From Pseudomonas mucoides (lineage in GTDB: Bacteria > Pseudomonadota > Gammaproteobacteria > Pseudomonadales > Pseudomonadaceae), in the NCBI RefSeq assembly GCF_015461845.1, contig NZ_JACOPW010000009.1:1-64000 (forward strand): 64,000 nt of DNA, in the 5' to 3' direction. Shown piece by piece: positions 33,881-42,191 of this stretch (its first letter is position 1; every line of letters starts with the position of its first letter). The notes beneath the pieces were generated by a model. That model searched no databases and was not told the origin of the DNA. It was given only the letters and a program-made list of their open reading frames with translations. The translations under genes and the position numbers were made by a program.

Positions 33881-35158
33881 TCAGCGTTCAATGATGGCGG
33901 TGACGCCTTGGCCACCCGCCGCGCAGATCGAAATCAATCCCCGCCCCTTGCCCGCCGCGTCCAGCAACTTCGCCAGGTTGGCGACAATGCGCCCGCCGGT
34001 CGCCGCAAACGGATGCCCGGCCGCCAGCGAACTGCCTTTGACGTTGAGGCGGCTGCGGTCAATGGAGCCCAGCGGCGCATCAAGGCCGAGCCGGGTTCTG
34101 CAATAGTCAGGATCTTCCCAGGCCTTCAACGTGCAGAGCACTTGCGCGGCGAAGGCTTCGTGGATTTCGTAGTAATCAAAGTCCTGCAAGGTCAGGCCAT
34201 TGCGGGCCAGCAAGCGCGGCACCGCGTAGACCGGCGCCATCAACAGGCCTTCGGCACCGTTGACGAAATCCACCGCCGCCGCTTCGCCATCGCGCAGGTA
34301 CGCGAGGATCGGCAGCCCCCGTTCCTTCGCCCATTCTTCACTGCCCAGCAGCACCAGCGACGCACCGTCGGTGAGTGGCGTCGAGTTGCCCGCCGTCATC
34401 GTGCCCTTGGCGCTTTTCTCGAAGGCTGGTTTCAGCTTGGCCAGTTGTTCCAGGGTCAGGTCCGGGCGCAGGTTGTTGTCGCGGGTCAGGCCGAGGAACG
34501 GTGTCATCAAGTCGTTGTGCCAGCCTTCGGCGTAGGACGCGGCCAGATGCTGATGGCTTTCCAGCGCCAGTTGATCCTGTTCTTCGCGGGGGATGCTCCA
34601 GGTCTGCGCCATCAGCTCGCAATGTTCGCCCATGGACAACCCGGTGCGCGGCTCGCCGTTGCGCGGAAATTCCGGAATCAGATGCCCGGGGCGCAATTGC
34701 AGGAATGTTTTCAGCTTGTCGCCGGTGGTCTTGGCGCGGTTGGCTTGCAGCAAAATCCTGCGCAGGCCTTCACTGACGCTGATCGGCGCATCCGAGGTGG
34801 TATCGACGCCACCGGCAATGCCGCAATCGATCTGCCCCAGGGCAATCTTGTTCGCCACCAGCAACGCCGCTTCCAGCCCGGTGCCGCACGCTTGCTGGAT
34901 GTCATAGGCCGGCGTTTCCGGCGACAGCCGCGACCCGAGCACGCATTCGCGGGTCAGGTTCATGTCCCGCGACAGCTTGAGCACCGCCCCCGCGACCACT
35001 TCACCCAGGCGCAGGCCGTGCAGGTTGTAGCGTTCGATCAAGCCTTCGAGCGCTGCGGTGAGCATCGCCTGGTTACTGGCGGTGGCATACGCCCCGTTGG
35101 AGCGGGCGAAAGGAATACGGTTACCGCCGATAATCGCGACGCGGCGCAGCTGAGTCAT
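33881..35158 (-). CDS. fadI: Acetyl-CoA C-acyltransferase (FadI-like thiolase)
   Basis: A 425-aa thiolase. The nucleophile is Cys91 in QQACGTGLEAA. The active-site His is in AAGHPFAATGGR (near 390) and the second Cys in CAAGGQG (near 415). HEAFAAQVL is the third conserved block. Length and N-terminus (RRVAIIGGNRIPFARS) fit the FadI/long thiolase group. Start at MTQLRRVAII (35158) with AAGGAG upstream. It is divergent from the FabG4-like reductase and MaoC hydratase, which together could form or break beta-oxygenated acyl chains. Confidence 0.87.
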   Translation of the reverse strand: MTQLRRVAIIGGNRIPFARSNGAYATASNQAMLTAALEGLIERYNLHGLRLGEVVAGAVLKLSRDMNLTRECVLGSRLSPETPAYDIQQACGTGLEAALLVANKIALGQIDCGIAGGVDTTSDAPISVSEGLRRILLQANRAKTTGDKLKTFLQLRPGHLIPEFPRNGEPRTGLSMGEHCELMAQTWSIPREEQDQLALESHQHLAASYAEGWHNDLMTPFLGLTRDNNLRPDLTLEQLAKLKPAFEKSAKGTMTAGNSTPLTDGASLVLLGSEEWAKERGLPILAYLRDGEAAAVDFVNGAEGLLMAPVYAVPRLLARNGLTLQDFDYYEIHEAFAAQVLCTLKAWEDPDYCRTRLGLDAPLGSIDRSRLNVKGSSLAAGHPFAATGGRIVANLAKLLDAAGKGRGLISICAAGGQGVTAIIER

Positions 35159-35196
35159 GAAAAGCTCCTTAAAAAAATGAAATGTGAATGCACATC

Positions 35197-35290
35197 CCTG
35201 TGGGAGCGGGCTTGTCCGCGATAGCGGTGGATCAGCCAACAACAATGTCGGATTGGCTGGCCCCTTCGCGGGCGGGCCCGCTCTCACAGG
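35197..35290. repeat. REPIN, diverged
   Basis: Arms GTGGGAGCGGGCTTGTCCGCGA and CGCGGGCGGGCCCGCTCTCAC around a ~45-bp spacer, in the divergent gap between the thiolase and reductase genes. It is a third core class (GGGCTTGTCCGC). Confidence 0.8.
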
Positions 35291-35431
35291 TTCTGCATGA
35301 CCCCGCAAGTTCTGCTAAACCCAAGCTCCAACTACTCTGCAATGTTCAAGCGTAGGCCTTATCTCGTGGATCGAACGACTGATTGCCATTCGTGGTCCAC
35401 ACTTTGAACCTCAGCCGCCGGAGCACGTTCC

Positions 35432-36784
35432 ATGTCAGACCGTTATATCGACTTCGCCAATTCGTCCATCGGCCATCGCCTGGTCGGGGCCCTGGGTTTG
35501 CCGTCGCCGGTTCGCCTGGAGCGCTGGCAGGCAGGCCGGCTGCGGCCTGTCGAAGGGGCGCTGTTGATCGGTGGAGGCCCGTTGGCGGACAAGGTCAGCG
35601 CTTTAGCCAATCGCCTGACCGACGCGATTTACAGCTACGGTACCGAGCCGTCCCTGGCCACCGCGTGGATTCCCGGCCACGGTCCGAAACTCAAAGCCGT
35701 GGTGTTCGACGCCAGTCATTTGCTGCAGACCGATCAGCTCAAACAGCTGCGCGAATTCTTCCAGCCGCTGATGAAAAACCTCGATCACAGCGCACACCTG
35801 GTAATTCTCGGTCGTGCACCGGAGACCTTGAGCGACCCGTTCGCCGCCAGTGCCCAGCGCGCGCTGGAAGGCTTCAGCCGTTCGCTGGCCAAGGAACTGC
35901 GCAGCGGTGGCACCTTGCAGTTGATCTATGTCGGCGACGGTGCGGACGATCAGCTGGAAGGACCGCTGAGGTTTTTCCTCTCGCCGAAAAGCGCGTTTGT
36001 GTCCGGGCAAGTGATTCGTTTGAAGGCGTGCGCTACGCCCGTTGAGGACTGGACTCGACCGCTGGCCGGACGCAAGGCGTTGGTAACCGGTGCAGCGCGT
36101 GGCATCGGCGCTTCAATCGCCGAGACGCTGGCCCGTGACGGCGCCGAGGTGATTCTGCTCGATGTGCCACCGGCCAAAGCCGATCTCGACGCTCTCGCCG
36201 CACGCCTTGGCGGACGCAGCATCACCCTCGACATTTGCGCCGAAGACGCCGCTGCACAGTTGATCGAACACCTGCCCGACGGCGTCGACATCGTGGTGCA
36301 CAACGCGGGGATCACTCGCGATAAAACCCTGGCCAACATGACCCCGGAATTTTGGGATGCGGTACTCGCGGTCAACCTCAACGCGCCACAAGTGCTGACC
36401 AAGGCCCTGCTCGACAGCGGCACCCTGCGCGACAACGGTCGGGTGATTTTGCTGGCCTCGATCAGCGGCATCGCCGGCAATCGCGGGCAAACCAATTATG
36501 CGGCGAGCAAGGCCGGGCTGATTGGCCTCGCGCAAGCCTGGGCGCCGTTGCTGGATCAACGCGGTATTAGCATCAATGCAGTGGCGCCTGGGTTTATTGA
36601 AACGCAGATGACCGCGCACATTCCGTTCGGCTTGCGTGAAGCGGGCCGGCGCATGAGCTCGCTCGGCCAGGGCGGCTTGCCGCAGGACGTCGCAGAGGCC
36701 GTGGCGTGGCTGGCGCAACCGGGCACCGGCGCGTTTACCGGCCAGGCGTTGCGGGTCTGTGGACAAAGCGTTCTGGGGGCCTAA
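35432..36784 (+). CDS. High-molecular-weight 3-oxoacyl reductase, FabG4 type
   Basis: A 450-aa SDR, nearly twice the usual FabG length. Residues ~1-200 form a Rossmann-like domain without a recognisable cofactor motif. Residues ~210-450 are a complete SDR, with TGAARGIG (about 219-226), NAGIT (about 291), catalytic Tyr/Lys in NYAASK (about 356-360) and the Ser in ASISG. This is the FabG4 layout known from Mycobacterium. It probably reduces 3-oxoacyl-CoA/ACP. It starts with CGGAG nearby and is followed after 3 nt by MaoC. Confidence 0.88.
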   Translation: MSDRYIDFANSSIGHRLVGALGLPSPVRLERWQAGRLRPVEGALLIGGGPLADKVSALANRLTDAIYSYGTEPSLATAWIPGHGPKLKAVVFDASHLLQTDQLKQLREFFQPLMKNLDHSAHLVILGRAPETLSDPFAASAQRALEGFSRSLAKELRSGGTLQLIYVGDGADDQLEGPLRFFLSPKSAFVSGQVIRLKACATPVEDWTRPLAGRKALVTGAARGIGASIAETLARDGAEVILLDVPPAKADLDALAARLGGRSITLDICAEDAAAQLIEHLPDGVDIVVHNAGITRDKTLANMTPEFWDAVLAVNLNAPQVLTKALLDSGTLRDNGRVILLASISGIAGNRGQTNYAASKAGLIGLAQAWAPLLDQRGISINAVAPGFIETQMTAHIPFGLREAGRRMSSLGQGGLPQDVAEAVAWLAQPGTGAFTGQALRVCGQSVLGA

Positions 36785-36787
36785 GTG

Positions 36788-37642
36788 ATGATCACCGACT
36801 GGCACACACTCAACCGCGAACCGAGCTTGCCGGCGTTGTACATGCGAGCGGCGACGCGACGCAAAATCACCGGCACCACCCTGCCCGACACCGGGTTGCA
36901 CTGCTGGGTCAATGTCGATCCCAAACGCCTGGCGGCGTATCGCAACGTCTGCGGATTTGCCGACAACGGCTTGCTGCCGCCGACCTATCCGCACATCCTC
37001 GCGTTTGCCTTGCAGATGCAATTGCTCACGGCCAAGGAGTTTCCGTTTCCCCTGTTGGGGCTGATTCACCTGAGCAACCGCATTCGCGTGTTGCGCCCCA
37101 TGGGCGGCGTGAATCGGGTGCGCGTGAGCGTGCAGGTGCAGAATCTGCAACCCCATGCCAAGGGTGCGACGTTCGATTTGGTGACCACGCTGGACGATCA
37201 ATTGGGAACGCTCTGGGAGGCGCAAAGCCAGATGCTGTGCCGGGGCGTCAAACTGGACGGCGAACCGCTCGAGGACGTGTTGGCCCCGACGCTGGAGATG
37301 ATCGAAGTGACCCGCTGGAAAGCGCCGGCCGACATTGGTCGGCAATACGCCAAGGTGTCCGGCGACTACAACCCGATTCACTTGAGTGCCGTCAGCGCGA
37401 AACTGTTTGGTTTCCCGACCGCCATTGCCCACGGGTTATGGAACAAGGCACGCACATTGGCGGCGCTGGCCGATCACTTGCCGACGGCGAACATCGAGAT
37501 TGCCGTGCAATTTCGCAAACCGGTGCGGTTGCCCAGTGAAGTGACATTACTGGCGAGCGCGGCGGGGTCCAGTGGGGATTTTCGGTTGGTAGGTGTTGGA
37601 AATCTTGAGCACATGGTCGGGCATTGGCGGCCGGTGGCTTGA
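36788..37642 (+). CDS. MaoC-family acyl dehydratase/hydratase
   Basis: A 284-aa double-hotdog protein. The hydratase-2 motif with the catalytic Asp and His appears as SGDYNPIHLS (about 195-204), followed by FGFPTAIAHGLWNK. The N-terminal hotdog half is degenerate. It would hydrate enoyl-CoA/ACP or dehydrate the 3-hydroxy product of the reductase just upstream (3-nt gap). ATG 36788 is chosen; GTG 36785 is also in frame. Confidence 0.86.
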   Translation: MITDWHTLNREPSLPALYMRAATRRKITGTTLPDTGLHCWVNVDPKRLAAYRNVCGFADNGLLPPTYPHILAFALQMQLLTAKEFPFPLLGLIHLSNRIRVLRPMGGVNRVRVSVQVQNLQPHAKGATFDLVTTLDDQLGTLWEAQSQMLCRGVKLDGEPLEDVLAPTLEMIEVTRWKAPADIGRQYAKVSGDYNPIHLSAVSAKLFGFPTAIAHGLWNKARTLAALADHLPTANIEIAVQFRKPVRLPSEVTLLASAAGSSGDFRLVGVGNLEHMVGHWRPVA

Positions 37643-37679
37643 TGCCAGGCAACAAAATATCTTGCGAGTTTGAAATGGC

Positions 37680-37763
37680 TTTCGCGAGCAGGCTCGCTCC
37701 CACACTGGATTTGCGCAACAACACACATCCCTGTGGGAGAGAGCCTGCTCGCGATAGCGGTCG
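37680..37763. repeat. REPIN
   Basis: Arms TTCGCGAGCAGGCTCGCTCCC and GTGGGAGAGAGCCTGCTCGCG around a ~32-bp spacer, between the convergent MaoC and receiver genes. Confidence 0.86.
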
Positions 37764-37769
37764 TCCAGA

Positions 37770-38174
37770 CTAAGACGGAGCCACAGGCTGCGGAAACAAA
37801 TTACCCAGCGTCTCCAGCAACCGCACGTGAAAAATCGGCTTGCGAAACAGTTCGAGCACCTGCAAGCGCAACATGTCGCTGACATCCTCCATGTCCGCGT
37901 GCCCGGACGTGACGATTACCGGCAAATGCTGACGCGACGTGTGCTCGCGCAAGCGCTTGATCAGTGACATGCCGCTTTCCTCTGGCATACGCAGATCCGT
38001 GATCACCAGCGCAATGTCCGGATGGCGGGTCAAGTGCTGCAAGGCGAGCTTGACCGAGGTTGCGGTAAAACAGCAAAAACCCTCCCCTTCCAGCAACTCC
38101 GCCAGTTCCATCAACGCGTCCTCCTCGTCATCGACCAGGAGCAGCTGTTGGCGTTGCGGCGAGGGAGCGGTCAT
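37770..38174 (-). CDS. Receiver-only response regulator next to flp
   Basis: A 134-aa single receiver domain without output. The acidic pair is in VDDEED (14-19), the phospho-acceptor is Asp60 in ITDLRMPEESG, and the conserved Lys is in LFRKPIF (near 112). It resembles the receiver of PprB encoded 8 kb away (DL-MP core, then T/S-G-A followed by KP). It is transcribed leftward after flp with a 68-nt gap. Start at MTAPSPQRQQ (AGGA upstream); MAQLTSAL 15 codons earlier is the alternative. It may share PprA as kinase. Confidence 0.8.
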   Translation of the reverse strand: MTAPSPQRQQLLLVDDEEDALMELAELLEGEGFCCFTATSVKLALQHLTRHPDIALVITDLRMPEESGMSLIKRLREHTSRQHLPVIVTSGHADMEDVSDMLRLQVLELFRKPIFHVRLLETLGNLFPQPVAPS

Positions 38175-38242
38175 GGGGGATTCCTGCAATGGACTTAGTG
38201 CTGAAGTTAGTTGTGCCATGACAGGTTAGCAAACGGTAATGG

Positions 38243-38449
38243 TCAACTAGCGGGAAACAACGCGGTGATAGAGGTAAAGACTTTAGTGATGGCTTTCGAA
38301 ATCGGGTCCATGAACGCGGCCAGTGCAACCGCCGCCATCCCCGCGATGATGGCGTACTCGATGCCCGAAGCGCCTTCGGTGTCTTTGGCCAGGTTGTAGT
38401 AGAAAACGATCTCGCTCTTGATGTGCTGAAAAGCGCTTTTAAAGGACAT
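38243..38449 (-). CDS. flp: Flp-type pilin
   Basis: A 68-aa Flp (type IVb) prepilin. The cleavage site fits G|ASGIEY, with Glu5 and Tyr6 of the mature form as in the Flp consensus, followed by a hydrophobic helix (AIIAGMAAVALAAFM). Processing would be by FppA (47235-47705). Start MSFKSAFQHI with AGGAG upstream. It is divergent from the rcpC-led operon. Confidence 0.92.
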   Translation of the reverse strand: MSFKSAFQHIKSEIVFYYNLAKDTEGASGIEYAIIAGMAAVALAAFMDPISKAITKVFTSITALFPAS

Positions 38450-38775
38450 GACGACTTCTCCTAAGGACTGCGGGTGTTGCACGGTCGCAACATGATTCCC
38501 CTTTGCCAGCATCAGCATTGTCGGCATTCCCCAACCCAACAACTGTAAGAACGTATTAATACTTAAGTAGTACCCCACCCGTTTTCGGCAAAAAACGGGG
38601 CCTGGCATTTCAAACACCCCCATTTCCTCGTTTTTTTGCCACCCAGTAATGGCGTTTTGCTCTAGCTGCGCTACCTTCAAATAGCGAAATAGTTCCATGT
38701 ATTTAAATGCTTTTTTGCGAATCTATCTCGTTCGAGACGGTACGGATCATCGGCAGCTGGAAAGGGAGAGCCCTC
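38450..38775. promoter_or_regulatory. 326-nt divergent control region of flp and the rcp/tad operon
   Basis: A/T-rich for this genome. It contains a hairpin CCCGTTTT/AAAACGGG (about 38578-38602) and AT-rich patches such as ATTAATACTTAAGTAGTA and ATTTAAAT. The PprB binding sites expected from the P. aeruginosa system should be here, but I cannot assign them by eye. Confidence 0.6.
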
Positions 38776-39720
38776 ATGAACAGCCGCGTCACCCTGGGAT
38801 TGGCCGGATTGTTTCTGGTGGGTGCCATCATTGCCGGTTACTGGGGACTTGCGCTGAGCCGTCAACCCGCTCCCGAGCCTGCCGCGCAACCTGTCGCTAA
38901 CACAGCGCCAACCGCTCCAGCCCCTGTGCCAATGGACGATCCCACGCGCCAACCGGTGGTGGTCCTGCTGCACGACGTAGCCCCCTTCGTTCAAATCACC
39001 GCAGCCGACGTCACCCTCGAAAAACTGCGTACCGCCCCGGCCGGCAGTTTGACCACGCTTGAGCAAGCGATTGGCCGTACGCCTTGGCACGCCCTCACCG
39101 CCGGCACCTGGCTCAACGATCAAAGCTTCGAGGCCGGCAGCTCGCTGGCACGGATGATCCGCCCCAATGAACGAGCACTCGCGGTCGCAGTGGACGAAGT
39201 GACCAATGCCGGCGGACAACTGAGCCCTGGAGATTATGTCGACGTGATGCTGTTTCTGCGCGCCGACGCCAACAACACTCAGCAATCAGCCCAGGTAGTA
39301 GTCCCGGCGTTGCGCGTACTCGGGGTCGGCGAACAATTGGGGCTGACTAACGACGGGCGTCCCGCCAACCCGGCGCGCAGCAGTGAAGAACAACTCAAGC
39401 AGGACCAACTGCGGGCCAACGCACGCTCGGTGTTGCTCGCTGTCCCCGAACCCTTGCTGAGTCGCCTGATGCTCGCGGCCCAGGCCGGCACGTTGCGCCT
39501 GGCCGTGCGCAGCGCCGAAGAAAAACGCCTGGCGCATTACTGGGCCGGCGAAAGCGCTTCGCCGGCCAATCTCGCCAGCGCCAATCGCGACCTCGTGCAA
39601 TTCAGTCAACTGGCCCTCGTCGGCACCCCCAAACCCCTCACCCTCGGTGCCAGTTCGGCACCGCAGAAAAAAGGCGTGGAAGTCATTCGCGGCAATCAAC
39701 TCACTCAACAAACTCCCTGA
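38776..39720 (+). CDS. rcpC: Flp pilus assembly protein RcpC/CpaB
   Basis: A 314-aa CpaB-family protein. One N-terminal membrane anchor (about 7-27) is followed by a Pro/Ala-rich linker (about 30-60), a SAF domain (about 65-130) and a C-terminal RcpC domain with GDYVDVMLFL. It sits in the periplasm and helps assemble the RcpA secretin. Start with GGGAG upstream; first gene of the operon, 21 nt before rcpA. Confidence 0.9.
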   Translation: MNSRVTLGLAGLFLVGAIIAGYWGLALSRQPAPEPAAQPVANTAPTAPAPVPMDDPTRQPVVVLLHDVAPFVQITAADVTLEKLRTAPAGSLTTLEQAIGRTPWHALTAGTWLNDQSFEAGSSLARMIRPNERALAVAVDEVTNAGGQLSPGDYVDVMLFLRADANNTQQSAQVVVPALRVLGVGEQLGLTNDGRPANPARSSEEQLKQDQLRANARSVLLAVPEPLLSRLMLAAQAGTLRLAVRSAEEKRLAHYWAGESASPANLASANRDLVQFSQLALVGTPKPLTLGASSAPQKKGVEVIRGNQLTQQTP

Positions 39721-39741
39721 ATTGAGCAAGGACGCATCTAC

Positions 39742-41004
39742 ATGCGCAGAAGTACCATGTTCATGTTTCAAGGCCTGCTCTGGGGCTCGCTGCTGAGTAG
39801 CGTGCCACTCACGGCAACCTTTGCGGCTAGCGGTAACTGTGCCGCACTCGGCCAATTGCCGGCGACACTGCAAGTCGGCGAAGGCTTGCAGCAGGAAGTG
39901 CAATCCCCGGTGGCGATTACGCGGCTGGCCGTCGGTGATCCGAAAATCGCCGACGTGCGGGTCAACGGTAACCAGGCCTTTTTGCTCACCGGCATGGCGC
40001 CCGGCGCTACCAGCCTGATGGTCTGGACGGCGTGCGCCAGCGCCCCGCGTCAAAGCATGGTGTTTGTGCAGGGTCGCGCCACGGCGGCCATGACCGGCAA
40101 GTCAACCCTGGCCTCTCAGGACCCGCTGCTACCGTCGCAAGTGCAGACCGACATTCGCTTCGTCGAGGTCAGCCGGACCAAACTCAAAGAGGCCAGCACC
40201 TCGATCTACGGTAAAAACTCGAACTTCCTCTTTGGCTCCCCCGGCACCGTGCCGAACACCGCCGTGACCCCGCGAGTGCTGCCATTGCGCAACCTCGATC
40301 CACGCATCGCCGTGCCGAGCATTCCGCTGGCCAATGACATGTTCAACATCGTCGCCGGCGGCGGCAACTTCCTGGCGATCATCAACGCCCTGGAAGGCAG
40401 CGGCTTCGCTTACACCCTGGCGCGGCCAAGCCTGGTGGCGATCAGCGGGCAGAGCGCGAGTTTTCTCGCGGGCGGCGAGATCCCGATCCCGGTGCCGAGT
40501 GCCAACAGCAACAGCTACTCCATCGAGTACAAGGAATTCGGAGTCCGCCTGACGCTCACGCCGACCGTGGTCAGCACCGATCGCATCGCCCTGAAAGTCG
40601 CGCCGGAGGTCAGCGAGCTTGATTTCGCCAACGCTGTCACCATCGGGGGCACCACGGTTCCGGCGTTCACCATTCGCCGCACCGACACCAGCATCTCCTT
40701 GGCCGATGGCGAGAGTTTTGTCATCAGCGGTTTGATCAGCACGCAAAACACGTCACAGGTCGACAAGTTTCCGGGACTGGGGGATATCCCGGTCCTCGGC
40801 GCCTTTTTTCGTAGTTCATCAATCAGGCGCGAAGAGCGTGAACTGCTGATGATCGTCACCCCCCACCTGGTTCAACCGCTGGCCGTCAATGCACCACTGC
40901 CGTCGCTGCCCGGTGAACAACTGCGCAACTACGACCCCGGTTTCTATCGCATGTTCTTCCTCGAAGACGGCAACTTCGATAAACGCAGCGGGTTATCGCA
41001 ATGA
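39742..41004 (+). CDS. rcpA: Outer-membrane secretin RcpA/CpaC
   Basis: A 420-aa secretin. A signal peptide ends near TFAAS (about 29). An N-terminal pilus-assembly domain (VAITRLAVGDPKIADVRV) comes next, and the C-terminal secretin domain has GGEIPIPVP, IEYKEFGVRLTLTPTV and VDKFPGLGDIPVLGAFF. It forms the gated outer-membrane ring for the Flp pilus. It overlaps tadZ by 4 nt. Confidence 0.93.
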   Translation: MRRSTMFMFQGLLWGSLLSSVPLTATFAASGNCAALGQLPATLQVGEGLQQEVQSPVAITRLAVGDPKIADVRVNGNQAFLLTGMAPGATSLMVWTACASAPRQSMVFVQGRATAAMTGKSTLASQDPLLPSQVQTDIRFVEVSRTKLKEASTSIYGKNSNFLFGSPGTVPNTAVTPRVLPLRNLDPRIAVPSIPLANDMFNIVAGGGNFLAIINALEGSGFAYTLARPSLVAISGQSASFLAGGEIPIPVPSANSNSYSIEYKEFGVRLTLTPTVVSTDRIALKVAPEVSELDFANAVTIGGTTVPAFTIRRTDTSISLADGESFVISGLISTQNTSQVDKFPGLGDIPVLGAFFRSSSIRREERELLMIVTPHLVQPLAVNAPLPSLPGEQLRNYDPGFYRMFFLEDGNFDKRSGLSQ

Positions 41005-42191
41005 GCCAGAACCTGAGCCAGACCTTCCTCGCGATCACGCGCAACGACACTGACCTTGAGTGGCTGCAAGGCGCCCTCGCCCCGTTGGGCCAGGTGGTCA
41101 GCGCCGGCGGCGGCAGCCTCGACGAACTGTTGGCGCTGGTCGACGTCACCTTCGCCAGCCTGGTGTTCGTCGGGCTGGACCGCGAACACGTGGTGGCGCA
41201 AAGCGCGCTGATCGAAGGCGCATTGGAAGCCAAGCCGATGCTGGCGATCGTGGCGCTGGGCGATGGCATGGACAATCAGCTTGTGCTGAATGCGATGCGT
41301 GCCGGTGCGCGGGATTTTGTCGCCTATGGCTCGCGCTCCAGTGAAGTCTCGGGGCTGGTGCGCCGGCTCGGCAAACGCCTGCCAACGGTGGCGCCGAGCA
41401 CCCAGCTCGGTGGCCTGACCGTGCTCTACGGTGCGCAAACCAACGCCGACGGAGCGCTGATCGCCAACCACATGGCGCAAGTGGTGCAGAAAAGCGGCCA
41501 GCAAACCTTGTTGCTGGACCTGGGTTTGCCGCGCGGCGACAGCCTGGCGTTGCTCGGGCTGGAGAGCTCGTTTCATTTCGGTGACGCCGTGCGGCACTTG
41601 CGGCGCCTCGACGCCACGCTGATCGACAGTGCGTTCACCAGCAATGAAGCGGGACTGCGAATCCTCGCCTACGCCAGCCACGATGAACCACTGGAGCGCA
41701 CCAGCGCCGCCGAGTTGTACATGCTGCTCAGCGCCCTGCGCCAACACTTCCAGCACATCGTGGTGAACCTCACCGGCCAGCCGGACAGCGAAGCGCTGCG
41801 CACCTTTGTCAGTCATTGCGACAAGCTGCTGTGGTACACCGATCAGAACGTGCTCGACTGCCGGCGCAACCTCGCGGTGCTCAACCTGTGGCGCGAAAAA
41901 GGCATGAAGCTCGATCACGCCCGGTTACTGATTGACCGTTACCTGCGCAATGTCGCACCCGACGCCGACACCCTGGGCAAAAGCTTCGGCATGGAAGTCT
42001 TCGCGATTCTGGCCTTCAGCCCGGAAGTGCGCCTGAACGCCAAAAACCAGGGTGTGAGCCTGTTCGAACTGGCCCCGCGTGAAGGCCTGACCCAAAGCCT
42101 GCGCACCCTCGGCGAAGGCCTGGCCAAACGCTCCGAAGGCCTGGCCAAACCCAGGATCGGCTGGTTCAACCGGCTGAGGGGTGCGCAATGA
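41001..42191 (+). CDS. tadZ: Pilus localisation protein TadZ/CpaE
   Basis: A 396-aa protein with an N-terminal receiver-like pseudo-domain (about 1-125) and a C-terminal ParA/MinD-like ATPase fold. The deviant Walker A region reads TVLYGAQTNADGALIANHMA, lacking the lysines of KGGxGKT, so ATP hydrolysis is doubtful. LLLDLGLPRGD is the Walker A' strand. TadZ proteins place the Tad machine at a pole. It overlaps rcpA and tadA by 4 nt each, so translation is coupled. Confidence 0.88.
   Translation: MSQNLSQTFLAITRNDTDLEWLQGALAPLGQVVSAGGGSLDELLALVDVTFASLVFVGLDREHVVAQSALIEGALEAKPMLAIVALGDGMDNQLVLNAMRAGARDFVAYGSRSSEVSGLVRRLGKRLPTVAPSTQLGGLTVLYGAQTNADGALIANHMAQVVQKSGQQTLLLDLGLPRGDSLALLGLESSFHFGDAVRHLRRLDATLIDSAFTSNEAGLRILAYASHDEPLERTSAAELYMLLSALRQHFQHIVVNLTGQPDSEALRTFVSHCDKLLWYTDQNVLDCRRNLAVLNLWREKGMKLDHARLLIDRYLRNVAPDADTLGKSFGMEVFAILAFSPEVRLNAKNQGVSLFELAPREGLTQSLRTLGEGLAKRSEGLAKPRIGWFNRLRGAQ

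Noticed and set aside
33821..35224. 467-aa plus-strand frame
   Set aside because: Shadow of the thiolase gene.
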